Origin: JASJBU01 sp965372385
Lineage (GTDB): Bacteria; Pseudomonadota; Gammaproteobacteria; Chromatiales; Chromatiaceae
Assembly (NCBI GenBank): GCA_965372385.1
Contig: CBDVCD010000078.1
Location: 1 to 12,433, forward strand
Direction: 5' to 3'
Length of the DNA: 12,433 nucleotides
Under the pieces are notes generated by a model, which saw only the letters and a program-made list of their open reading frames with translations, was not told where the DNA came from and did no database searches. Positions 5,812-12,433 of this stretch are shown one piece after another. Position 1 is the first letter of the stretch; the number at the start of each line of letters is the position of its first letter. The position numbers were made by a program, and so were the translations under genes.

Positions 5812-7476
5812 TTATCTCTCCTGGGACTTATCTCGCTCAATTGCAGCGGTCCGCAGCTGTTGTTTCCCGGCCTGCTTGGTCTGCACCGGGTAGGGTAGAG
5901 ATCCGCCGGTTGTTTTCTCAGCGTGGACCTGTGCTTGTAGCTGGTCTCCACACTCCCGTATTGAGCTATCCGCAATCTGTCCAGTTCCGGGTGTTTTGCG
6001 TTCGGGGCCCCGATAGACCCATTGCAGCACAGCGTCCTGAACCTGTTTGCCCTGCCAGGCCGCCAGTCCTGAGTGGTTGATGATGAGTGTCACTACCCAG
6101 CGCTGGTTGTGCTGGTCCTGGACATAGCCGGCCATTGAGCTGACGTTATTGAGTGATCCGGTTTTGATGTGCGCCCGGCCGGCGAGGCCGGTCTTGCGTA
6201 ACCGTTTACGCATGGTTCCATCGACGCCTACGATCGGAAACGAGGCGATGAACTCGGGCATTAATGGGCTTTCGAAGGCGGTCTGGAGCAGGCGTCCGAT
6301 GATCTCTGTGGTTATCTGTGCGTTGCGCGCGAGTCCAGAACCGTTACTGACCAGGACCTTGGTTGAAGGTAGCTTCCAACTGTCGAGCCAGTCTGCGATA
6401 AGGCGCTGGCTCTGCGCGGATTTTGCGGGCGCACCCCGGGTTTCGGCGCTCACTGTGAGCAACAGCATTCGGCTGATGAGGTTGTTGCTGAACTTGTTCA
6501 TGCCGCGGATCACTTCAGCTAGCGGGCGCGACTCGATGCGGTGGAAGAGCCTGGCATTGTGCGGCACCAAGCCCGGTTTGCTAACGCCCTTGAGCTCTCC
6601 CCCCATCTCTTTCCAGAGTGCACGGAAGGCCCCAGCAATATGCTCGGCCGGGTCCATGACCAGGTAGGCATTGCTCCATTCGGGACAGTTTACCGAATAG
6701 TTACCCTGGATATTCAAGGTCGCGCCATCATTATGCTCGGACAAGTGGACCACCGGGTTGTGATGCTTTTTCTGGCAGGGGCCAGAGACCAATTTCGTCT
6801 GGTTGCGGATCTCCAGGTTGGCCAGGGGCGGGTAGGTAAAGAGCTGGAGACTCTTCCCGCTCTGGTCCGCTAGCAAGTGCACTTGTGTGGTCTGGAAGTT
6901 CAGGCTGAGGGGATGGGGCAGGGCGTTATAGGCTCGCCGGGGCTTACCGTCGAAGTCACCCCGGTGTTCTGTCGTGGCGGCGAAATAGCTGCTGTCTATG
7001 ATCAAATCACCCTGGATCATGCGTATCCCGCGCTCGCGCAGACCGTGTAGGAACTGCCAGAATCGTTCAGTGGTCAGGTACGGGTCTCCGTAACCCTTCA
7101 GAATGAGATCACCGGCGAGGATTCCATCCGCTAAGGTTCCTCTGATGTAGGCTTCCGTGCGCCATTGGAAGTTCGGTCCCAGGGTATCCAGTGCCACCAG
7201 ACTGGTCAGCAGTTTCATGACAGACGCGGGGTTGCGGGGAACCGATTCGTTCAGCGCCAGGGTTGGCGAGGTCTCTGACACCCTGCTGACATAAAGGCTG
7301 ACGTCAGCGGCAGGGATACCATGGGTGCGTAAAGCTTTCGCTATGCTGGCAGGTATCTCACTTGCCGATTGGGCAACCAGTGGGACCAACAACAGACCTA
7401 TGAGCATGCCGGTGGCAAGCGTCCAAAATAATCTTCGTGTCCAGGATATTGGCGACTTTCGGTTCAATTTTTTCAC
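5812..7476 (-). CDS. dacB: D-alanyl-D-alanine carboxypeptidase/endopeptidase, PBP4 (DacB) family
   Basis: This periplasmic serine peptidase of peptidoglycan remodelling trims the terminal D-Ala and cuts D-Ala–mDAP cross-links. Numbered from the GTG start (554 residues), a signal peptide covers about 1–38 (core WTLATGMLIGLLLVPLVAQS). The three penicillin-binding motifs are all present: SVMK with catalytic S85 and K88, SNN at about 330–332, and KTG at about 438–440. The frame is open up to a TTG at 7548. The GTG at 7476 or a TTG at 7467, both just after AAAGGAAGG, fit the signal peptide better. The family fold seems to end near LQWVY (about 488). The last 66 residues are hydrophilic and Gln-rich, unusual for PBP4. 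The stop lies two bases before the receptor remnant's ATG, and that remnant's Shine-Dalgarno sits inside the dacB 3' end. Confidence 0.9.
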   Translation of the reverse strand: MKKLNRKSPISWTRRLFWTLATGMLIGLLLVPLVAQSASEIPASIAKALRTHGIPAADVSLYVSRVSETSPTLALNESVPRNPASVMKLLTSLVALDTLGPNFQWRTEAYIRGTLADGILAGDLILKGYGDPYLTTERFWQFLHGLRERGIRMIQGDLIIDSSYFAATTEHRGDFDGKPRRAYNALPHPLSLNFQTTQVHLLADQSGKSLQLFTYPPLANLEIRNQTKLVSGPCQKKHHNPVVHLSEHNDGATLNIQGNYSVNCPEWSNAYLVMDPAEHIAGAFRALWKEMGGELKGVSKPGLVPHNARLFHRIESRPLAEVIRGMNKFSNNLISRMLLLTVSAETRGAPAKSAQSQRLIADWLDSWKLPSTKVLVSNGSGLARNAQITTEIIGRLLQTAFESPLMPEFIASFPIVGVDGTMRKRLRKTGLAGRAHIKTGSLNNVSSMAGYVQDQHNQRWVVTLIINHSGLAAWQGKQVQDAVLQWVYRGPERKTPGTGQIADSSIRECGDQLQAQVHAEKTTGGSLPYPVQTKQAGKQQLRTAAIERDKSQER

Positions 7477-7782
7477 CCTTCCTTTGTTTTTCTTGCTATT
7501 GCCAATAAACAATAGTGGCGGTTGCTGAGGATAGGAACCTGCTATCAATATGCCTTTTCTGATAACCCGATGCTAGTGCCCCGTCAAGGTTGTATTGATG
7601 GAGTACTAGTCTTCCTTATGTAATGGTTGAGCGCAATTAGTAGCTTTCCTATAAAAAGCATGAAAACCCAAGCCAGGTTGATAGTTATCGACCCGGTCGA
7701 TGAGAAGTTTATCCGGGTCAAACCTTGTCAGGCGATTTTGTTCTCAGGATGTTTGAGTGGCCTACTGACTGTGTAATCTGAT
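7477..7782. other. intergenic region between bpt and dacB without a convincing gene
   Basis: These 306 bases hold the probable dacB promoter. There is also an inverted repeat, GACCCGG (7690–7696) with CCGGGTC (7713–7719) around a 16-base loop and with no T-run, so it is a doubtful terminator. A plus-strand 38-codon ORF (7660–7776, beginning MKTQARLIVIDPVDEKFIRV) lacks a recognisable Shine-Dalgarno sequence and overlaps the repeat; I do not call it a gene. In many relatives infA follows bpt, but no IF-1-like sequence can be read here on the minus strand. Confidence 0.6.
7559..7587 (-). promoter_or_regulatory. candidate sigma70 promoter of dacB
   Basis: On the minus strand TTGACG (7587–7582) is followed by a 17-base spacer and TATCAG (7564–7559). 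That is a five-of-six -35 and a four-of-six -10 at ideal spacing. Transcription would begin roughly 75 bases before the preferred dacB GTG. No experimental support is available. Confidence 0.35.
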
Positions 7783-8532
7783 TCAGAGTAACAAAGGTTC
7801 CTTCTGCTTGAATCTGACCCAGTTCTTGCCGTTCCATGCCTCCAGGGGACGATAACGGGATTTGTAATTCATCTTGGTGGACCCTTCGATCCAGAAACCG
7901 GGATAGACCCAGGGTTTACCCAGTTCGGCAGCATGCTGGATCTGCCAGAGCAGGGCGAAGACACCCAATCCCTCCGAACGCATGTCAGGATCGAAAAATG
8001 TATAGACGGATGAGATGCCATTGGGGAGCCGGTCGGTAACGGCTACCGCAACCAGTCGTTGTGCCTGACGAAACTCGTAAAAGTCTGTCTTGGCCCAGTC
8101 GCAGGTAAGGAACTTCATATACGGCTCCGGCTCGGTGCAGGTCATGGCCCCGTCAACATGACGTTGGGTCTGGTATTTCATGTAGAGCATGAAATGCTCC
8201 TGGGAAAATTGCGCGGGCTTAGGGATGACCTGAATCCTCTCCCGGTTCTTGTTCCAGTTTCTGCGTTGGCTGCGATTGGGCTTGAATTCCGCTACCGGGA
8301 AGCGCAGGGAGACACAGGCCTCACACTGCGGGCAGGCCGGTTGATAGAGGTATTGCCCACTGCGACGAAAACCCCGATCGATGAGCAGTTGATAGATCTG
8401 GGAATCCACCCTGGCGGCCGGGTCGAGAAACAGGGTGCGCGCCTCCTGTCTTGGCAGATAGGAGCAGTCATGCACCTGGCTTATATAGAGCGCGTAGGCG
8501 GAGTCCTTAGTGAAGTCGGAGTTTTCCTTCAT
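7783..8532 (-). CDS. bpt: aspartate/glutamate leucyltransferase (bacterial Bpt, ATE family)
   Basis: Bpt moves leucine from Leu-tRNA onto proteins with N-terminal Asp or Glu, marking them for ClpS/ClpAP. The 249-residue protein shows the ATE N-terminal domain with C23 in HDCSYLP and the Cys cluster CPQCEAC (C67, C70, C73). Its C-terminal domain has YTFFDPDM, GLGVFALLWQI, WVYPGFWIEGSTKMNYKSRY and a closing PLEAWNGKNWVRF. The frame is open to 8562, but the ATG at 8532 matches the family start. It also overlaps the aat stop by one base (TAATG), the usual sign of translational coupling. Length is normal and no lesion is seen. Confidence 0.95.
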   Translation of the reverse strand: MKENSDFTKDSAYALYISQVHDCSYLPRQEARTLFLDPAARVDSQIYQLLIDRGFRRSGQYLYQPACPQCEACVSLRFPVAEFKPNRSQRRNWNKNRERIQVIPKPAQFSQEHFMLYMKYQTQRHVDGAMTCTEPEPYMKFLTCDWAKTDFYEFRQAQRLVAVAVTDRLPNGISSVYTFFDPDMRSEGLGVFALLWQIQHAAELGKPWVYPGFWIEGSTKMNYKSRYRPLEAWNGKNWVRFKQKEPLLL

Positions 8533-9236
8533 TATGCTGCTGCTGGCGTAAACGAAGACCAAAGACCTGGGCGTCCAGGAAGGTTACACCAGTCATCGAG
8601 ATGATGACAAAATTGCACCCGGGAGATCTCTTCCGCTCCCAGGCTGATCAGGTGTTTGGTATACACCTGGCAATCGATAAGTTTGAACCCCCATTGATGC
8701 AGAGTCTGGCAGAGATGGACAAGGGCGACCTTCGAGCTGTCCGACATACGGTTGAACATCGATTCGCCATAAAATACGCTACCGATGGCGACACCGTAGA
8801 GCCCTCCAACCAATCGCTCTTCCCGCCAGACCTCTACCGAGTGGGCCAGTCCCAGCTCAAACAGTTGCTGATAGGCCGTGATCATCTCTGGAATAAGCCA
8901 GGTGCCGGGAGGCCCTCCACGGGGTTCGGAGCAGGCCGTGATGACCTGATCGAAAGCAGAGTCAAAGCTAACCCTAAACAGTCCCTTGCGCAGGGTCTTG
9001 CGCAGACTGCGGGAGGGTCTGATCTTGTCCGGATAGAGCACGGTCCTTGGGTCAGGTGACCACCAGAGGATCGGTTCATTAACGCTATACCAGGGGAAAA
9101 CCCCCTGCCGGTAGGCATTGATCAGGCGAACGGGGGAGAGATCGCCGCCCACGGCGAGCAGACCATTAGGTTCTGTCTCCGCAAGTGCCACATCGAGGAA
9201 GGGCAAATAGGGGTTTGCTTCAAGCCGGTAAATCAT
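8532..9236 (-). CDS. aat: leucyl/phenylalanyl-tRNA–protein transferase
   Basis: Aat adds Leu or Phe from the charged tRNA to proteins with N-terminal Lys or Arg, creating primary N-degrons read by ClpS. The 234 residues show the family hallmarks: FLDVALAETEPNGLLAVGGD (about 14–33), AYRQGVFPWYS with ILWWSPDPR (about 41–64), and the acetyltransferase-like core VGGLYGVAIGSVFYGESMF followed by ALVHLCQTLHQWGFKLIDCQ. It is the first gene of a two-gene unit with bpt, which overlaps its stop codon, so this organism has both transferases of the N-end rule. Only a weak ribosome-binding site precedes the ATG. A TAAAAT hexamer about 38 bases upstream (9279–9274, minus strand) could be its -10 box. Confidence 0.96.
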   Translation of the reverse strand: MIYRLEANPYLPFLDVALAETEPNGLLAVGGDLSPVRLINAYRQGVFPWYSVNEPILWWSPDPRTVLYPDKIRPSRSLRKTLRKGLFRVSFDSAFDQVITACSEPRGGPPGTWLIPEMITAYQQLFELGLAHSVEVWREERLVGGLYGVAIGSVFYGESMFNRMSDSSKVALVHLCQTLHQWGFKLIDCQVYTKHLISLGAEEISRVQFCHHLDDWCNLPGRPGLWSSFTPAAA

Positions 9237-9467
9237 GGCTCATTGTTGCAGTGATTAAGCATGGATAGCGATTATTTTACCTTGAATAGCTACCTGTTTC
9301 TGAATAGAAAAATTCGCAATATTGTGAAAATATCATCTGTTTTATCTGGTTGAGTATGTAACCTCCTCAATTAATATGACTTCATGTTTAAGTAAAATTT
9401 TGCAACTATTAATACTGAAGCCTCCCCGCATAGGGGAGAGGATCACTGGATCTAATCGGAGAGCGTT
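9237..9467. promoter_or_regulatory. AT-rich divergent intergenic region between aat and the PilZ gene
   Basis: These 231 bases are clearly more AT-rich than the genes around them and must hold promoters in both directions. Visible elements are GAATAG twice with 14 bases between (around 9284–9309), a possible aat -10 box at 9279–9274, and a hairpin near the PilZ gene: CTCCCC (9422–9427) pairing with GGGGAG (9433–9438) around a five-base loop. I found no complete -35/-10 pair for the PilZ gene and nothing resembling a known c-di-GMP riboswitch core. Confidence 0.45.
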
Positions 9468-10136
9468 TTGCCGGATGCCATAAAACACCTCAAGGTGGGA
9501 GATGTGCTGCAATTACAGCATGCCCCAACGAGCGATAACCCCGATCGATATGCGGTAAAACTGGTCGGTTATCTACCCGGCCAAAGCCTGATTATTACCA
9601 GACCAAGAAAACAGGGGAATCCGATCCTGGTACGGGAGGGGCAGTTATTTACCGTGAGACTGCTGCATGGCGGCAATATCTTTGGTTTCGTCTCCAAGGT
9701 GCTGTCGGTTTACGCCAAACCTTTTCCTCATCTTCATCTGGCCTACCCGGTGGAAGTGGAGAGTGCGGCTGTGCGTAACGCGACCCGGGTAACGACCTCA
9801 TTAAGCGCGCTCGTTAGTCATACCCAGGCAGGGGAGTGGCAGCTTCAGGGGCAGCCGACCAGCGTGCTTGACCTCAGCAGTACCGGTGCGCGGCTGCTGA
9901 TGCATGAAAGGCTGGGTGAAGTGGGTGAGATGGTACGGTTGGAGCTGTCTTTGCAGGTCTGTGGCGGTGAGGACACTCTCCAGGTTCTCGGGACGATCCG
10001 CAATATTCGTGAATCCGAGGAAGGCGATGGCAAGATCGACTATATCCATGGTCTGGAATTCAGGGGCTTGAACCGCTTTCAGCAACTCCTGCTCTGCTCT
10101 TTCGTGTTGGGACGGATTGCGAAGGAGCGGGACTGA
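9468..10136 (+). CDS. YcgR-like flagellar brake protein with PilZ domain
   Basis: This is a probable c-di-GMP receptor of 222 residues. The N-terminal half (about 7–95) resembles the YcgR N-terminal domain: LKVGDVLQLQ, KLVGYLPGQSLIITRP, GQLFTVRLLHGGNIFGFVSK, then HLAYPVEVE. The C-terminal PilZ domain carries both binding motifs, RxxxR as RNATR (R103–R107) and DxSxxG as DLSSTG (135–140), so it should bind c-di-GMP. The start is TTG, supported by GGAGAG (9458–9463) four bases upstream and by the absence of an in-frame ATG before the domain. No flagellar gene is in the window, so the target (flagellar motor, pilus or other) is unknown. It lies between aat and trxB and converges on trxB. The stop is followed by a five-base-pair GC stem (10137–10151) without a T-run. 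Confidence 0.85.
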   Translation: MPDAIKHLKVGDVLQLQHAPTSDNPDRYAVKLVGYLPGQSLIITRPRKQGNPILVREGQLFTVRLLHGGNIFGFVSKVLSVYAKPFPHLHLAYPVEVESAAVRNATRVTTSLSALVSHTQAGEWQLQGQPTSVLDLSSTGARLLMHERLGEVGEMVRLELSLQVCGGEDTLQVLGTIRNIRESEEGDGKIDYIHGLEFRGLNRFQQLLLCSFVLGRIAKERD

Positions 10137-10168
10137 CCGGGATCACCCCGGCCAGCTGCGCCCTGCTA

Positions 10169-11134
10169 TCAACCCGCTGCATTCTCCAATGCGTCCAGAA
10201 ACCGCTCCGCATCCAGCGCCGCCTGGCAACCGGTGCCCGCCGAGGTGATTGCCTGGCGGTAGACATGGTCCATCACGTCGCCGGCGGCAAACACACCCGG
10301 GATGCTGGTCTGGGTAGCGTTGCCTTCCAGTCCACCCTGGATCTTCAGGTAGCCGTTGGTGTTCTCCAATTGGTCTTCGAACAGACTGGTGTTGGGGCTG
10401 TGGCCGATGGCGATGAAGACCCCCATCAGGTCGATCTCCTTGGTAGTGCCGTCCTTGACGTTCTTGATGCGGATGCCGGTGACACCGCTCTGATCCCCGA
10501 GTACCTCGTCGAGCACCTGATCCAGCTCCAGGGTAATGTTGCCCTCCGCCGCCTTTTTCCGCAGTTGGCCGGAGAGGATCTTCTCGGAGCGGAACTCGTC
10601 ACGCCGGTGCACCACCACCACTTGTGAGGCGATGTTGGAGAGATAGAGTGCCTCCTCAACCGCGGTGTTACCGCCACCAATGACCGCAACCTTCTGGTTC
10701 TTATAGAAGAATCCGTCGCAGGTGGCGCAGGCGGAGACACCGCGCCCGCGGAAGGCCTGTTCCGACTCCATGCCGAGATAGCGGGCCGAGGCGCCGGTGC
10801 AGATGATCAGGGCATCACAGGTGTATGCGTATTGGTCACCGGTTAGCTTGAAGGGCCGTTCGCTCAGATCCGCCTGGCTGATGTGGTCGAAGATGATTTG
10901 CGTGTCGAAGCGTTCCGCATGTTTGCGCATCCGCTCCATCAGGTCAGGACCCTGCACACCCTCGTTATCACCCGGCCAGTTGTCCACGTCGGTAGTGGTC
11001 ATCAGCTGCCCTCCCTGTTCCATGCCGGTCACCAGTACCGGTTGCAGGTTGGCGCGGGCTGCATAGACAGCGGCGGTATAGCCTGCCGGGCCTGAACCCA
11101 GGATCAACAGACGGCAATGCTTGGTTTCGCTCAT
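10169..11134 (-). CDS. trxB: thioredoxin-disulfide reductase
   Basis: This cytoplasmic flavoenzyme uses NADPH to reduce thioredoxin. The 321 residues contain the FAD-binding GSGPAG (13–18), the redox-active CATC (C136 and C139), the NADPH-binding GGGNTA (153–158) with the HRRDEFR specificity loop (176–182), and the second FAD contact FAAGDVMD near 285. All functional residues are present and the length is typical. The ATG has GGAGAT eight bases upstream, a good ribosome-binding site. A possible -10 box (TATAAA, 11182–11177 on the minus strand) lies about 43 bases before the start. The gene is divergent from ald and converges on the PilZ gene, with 32 bases between the two stops. trxB near aat/bpt is a common arrangement in gammaproteobacteria. 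Confidence 0.97.
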   Translation of the reverse strand: MSETKHCRLLILGSGPAGYTAAVYAARANLQPVLVTGMEQGGQLMTTTDVDNWPGDNEGVQGPDLMERMRKHAERFDTQIIFDHISQADLSERPFKLTGDQYAYTCDALIICTGASARYLGMESEQAFRGRGVSACATCDGFFYKNQKVAVIGGGNTAVEEALYLSNIASQVVVVHRRDEFRSEKILSGQLRKKAAEGNITLELDQVLDEVLGDQSGVTGIRIKNVKDGTTKEIDLMGVFIAIGHSPNTSLFEDQLENTNGYLKIQGGLEGNATQTSIPGVFAAGDVMDHVYRQAITSAGTGCQAALDAERFLDALENAAG

Positions 11135-11378
11135 GTATACTTATCTCCAAAGTGGGTTAACCTAGGGCCCGAGGATTTTATATCTCCGCGGTAGGCAGAT
11201 ATCTGGGTTGCATTCGATCCTTATTAAGAGATGGTGTTGATTCAGCCGCTTTCAAGGTATGGAAATCAACCGGGAATAGTACGGAATGATGCACGGTGGG
11301 TAAAGGAATCGCCGGCAAACACGGATATATTTGCACTTAATCAATTGATCACGAGACAGATAGGTTTTATTTACATCA
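11135..11378. promoter_or_regulatory. divergent promoter region between trxB and ald
   Basis: These 244 bases must supply promoters in both directions. An inverted repeat, ATATCT (11180–11185) and AGATAT (11197–11202), surrounds an 11-base loop whose CC and GG can extend the stem. It overlaps the possible trxB -10 box, so it could be an operator. The ald side has no convincing promoter hexamers, and only a weak purine stretch precedes the ald ATG. No gene-like ORF is contained in it. Confidence 0.4.
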
Positions 11379-12433
11379 ATGCGGATAGGCATACCAAAAG
11401 AGATCAAGCCCCTGGAGGGGCGGGTGGGATTGGTGCCAGAGGCCTGCGAGGAGTTCGTCAAGGCGGGGCATCAGGTCCTGCTGGAAACAGGCGCGGGCCA
11501 GGCCAGTGGCTACCCTGATGAACGCTATCAACGGCTCGGGGTCGAGCTTGTGCCGGACGCGGCCTCCCTGTACGAGCAGGCGGAGTTGATCGTCAAGGTG
11601 AAGGAGCCCTATGGAGCTGAGCCGGAAATGCTGCGCGGTGATCAGCTGTTGTTCTGTTTTCTGCATCTGGCGGCCAACCCGGAACTGACCCAACGATTGT
11701 TGGCATCCGGGGTCACCGGCGTGGCCTTCGAGACCCTGGCTGACCGGGGCGGGCTGCCGATTCTTGCCCCCATGAGCGATATCGCCGGGCGGCTCTCCGT
11801 GCAGATCGGCGCCAAACTGCTGCAGCGGCCGGAGGGTGGCAAGGGGCTGTTGCTGGGTGGTCTGCCCGCCGCGGAGCGGGGCCGGGTGGTGATCATCGGT
11901 GCGGGTCAGGCCGGTGGTAATGCGGCGCTTATGGCGACTGCCCTGGGGGCGGAGGTCACCGTATTCGCTCGGAAGCGTGAACACATGGCCCGTATGCGGG
12001 AGCTGGGCAATAATGTCACCGCCCTCTATCCCTACCAGGAAAGTCTGGCCGAGGCGGTGGCCCGGGCCGATCTGCTGGTGGGGGCGGTGCTGATTCCGGG
12101 CGCCAAGGCACCCAAGCTTATCTCCCGGGAACAGGTGGCGAACATGGGGCAGGGCAGTGTGATCGTGGATATCTCGGTGGATCAGGGCGGTTGTATCGAG
12201 ACAACCCGTCCGACCGATTATGCTTCGCCAACCTATGTGGAGGAGGGGGTGATCCACTTTGGCGTGACCAACATGCCGGGAGCGGTGCCACGTAGCGCCT
12301 CCCAGGCCCTGTCGGCGGCCATGATCCCCTATCTGCGTGAGTTGGCCTCGCCAGGATGGCGTGAAAACCCCCAGCTTGCCGAGGCGGTCAATCTTTCGCA
12401 TGGGGAACTGATCTATCCTGCCTTACGTGGGCA
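11379..12433 (+). CDS. ald: alanine dehydrogenase, 3' end cut by the window edge
   Basis: Ald catalyses the reversible NAD-dependent deamination of L-alanine to pyruvate and ammonia. The 351 visible residues cover nearly the whole protein (family about 370) and run off the edge without a stop. The start MRIGIPKEIKPLEGRVGLVP is characteristic. Residues matching the known active site are R15, K75 in VKVKEP, H96 in FLHLAA and D268 in DISVDQGG. The nucleotide-binding loop reads IIGAGQAGGNAA (about 172–183), and VLIPGAKAPKLI and VTNMPGAVPRSASQAL follow. The loop differs from the GGGVVGT usual in Bacillus-type enzymes but keeps the glycine pattern. The gene is divergent from trxB. The ATG lacks a strong Shine-Dalgarno sequence, but no better in-frame start is seen. 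Confidence 0.95.
   Translation, partial: MRIGIPKEIKPLEGRVGLVPEACEEFVKAGHQVLLETGAGQASGYPDERYQRLGVELVPDAASLYEQAELIVKVKEPYGAEPEMLRGDQLLFCFLHLAANPELTQRLLASGVTGVAFETLADRGGLPILAPMSDIAGRLSVQIGAKLLQRPEGGKGLLLGGLPAAERGRVVIIGAGQAGGNAALMATALGAEVTVFARKREHMARMRELGNNVTALYPYQESLAEAVARADLLVGAVLIPGAKAPKLISREQVANMGQGSVIVDISVDQGGCIETTRPTDYASPTYVEEGVIHFGVTNMPGAVPRSASQALSAAMIPYLRELASPGWRENPQLAEAVNLSHGELIYPALRG

Noticed and set aside
7690..7719. A seven-base inverted repeat as a terminator for aat–bpt
   Set aside because: The 16-base loop is long and no T-run follows on the minus strand, so it does not meet the usual intrinsic terminator pattern.
7660..7776. A 38-codon plus-strand ORF between bpt and dacB
   Set aside because: It has no Shine-Dalgarno sequence, overlaps an inverted repeat and resembles no family I know. 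Its length is within chance expectation.
10137..10151. CCGGG/CCCGG stem between the PilZ gene and trxB as a bidirectional terminator
   Set aside because: The stem is only five base pairs and neither strand has a T-run after it.
11376..12401. A 341-codon minus-strand ORF at the right end
   Set aside because: It is the antisense shadow of ald, whose active-site residues are all readable on the plus strand. Its predicted protein is His/Gly/Gln-rich without motifs.

Overview
The window looks like chromosomal DNA of a gammaproteobacterium with moderately high GC. The evidence is the aat–bpt N-end-rule pair beside trxB, a divergent alanine dehydrogenase, a Vibrio/Shewanella-type TonB2 gene set and a YcgR-like PilZ protein. 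A sulfur-oxidising Chromatiales-like lineage is possible, but this is inferred from gene order and style, not from a marker gene. No rRNA, tRNA, CRISPR array, insertion sequence or integrase was seen.

Left block (about 131–5320, all on the minus strand): a tight six-gene energy-transduction operon. In transcription order it encodes a secreted coiled-coil DUF3450 protein, a large periplasm-extended MotA/TolQ/ExbB protein (TtpC type), a short ExbB, ExbD, TonB and a secreted TPR protein. The genes overlap or lie within 18 bases of each other, so they are probably co-transcribed and translationally coupled. The products should form an inner-membrane proton-driven complex that powers an outer-membrane TonB-dependent receptor. 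Just upstream (5332–5809) is the wreck of such a receptor: a good ribosome-binding site and start, a possible signal peptide in a shifted frame, an in-frame stop, and only about the last 130 residues of the barrel. Between the wreck and the operon lies a 26-codon ORF with a very strong Shine-Dalgarno site and one predicted membrane helix.

Middle block (5812–9236, minus strand): dacB, encoding a PBP4-type D-alanyl-D-alanine carboxypeptidase/endopeptidase, has an unusual C-terminal tail and ends two bases before the start of the receptor wreck. Upstream are 306 bases without a convincing gene, then bpt and aat, which overlap by one base and encode the two aminoacyl-protein transferases of the bacterial N-end rule. 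In many relatives infA and clpA follow this pair. Here dacB takes that place, which suggests a rearrangement.

Right block (9468–12433): a YcgR-like PilZ protein (plus strand, TTG start) converges on trxB (minus strand). A 244-base divergent intergenic region separates trxB from ald (alanine dehydrogenase, plus strand), which runs off the right edge about 20 residues short of its expected end. The first 117 bases of the window are an open plus-strand frame that may be the tail of an unidentified gene.

Nothing here is clearly a new biological system. The most unusual points are the Ton operon beside its own degraded receptor, the 26-codon membrane micro-ORF, and the dacB/receptor junction.
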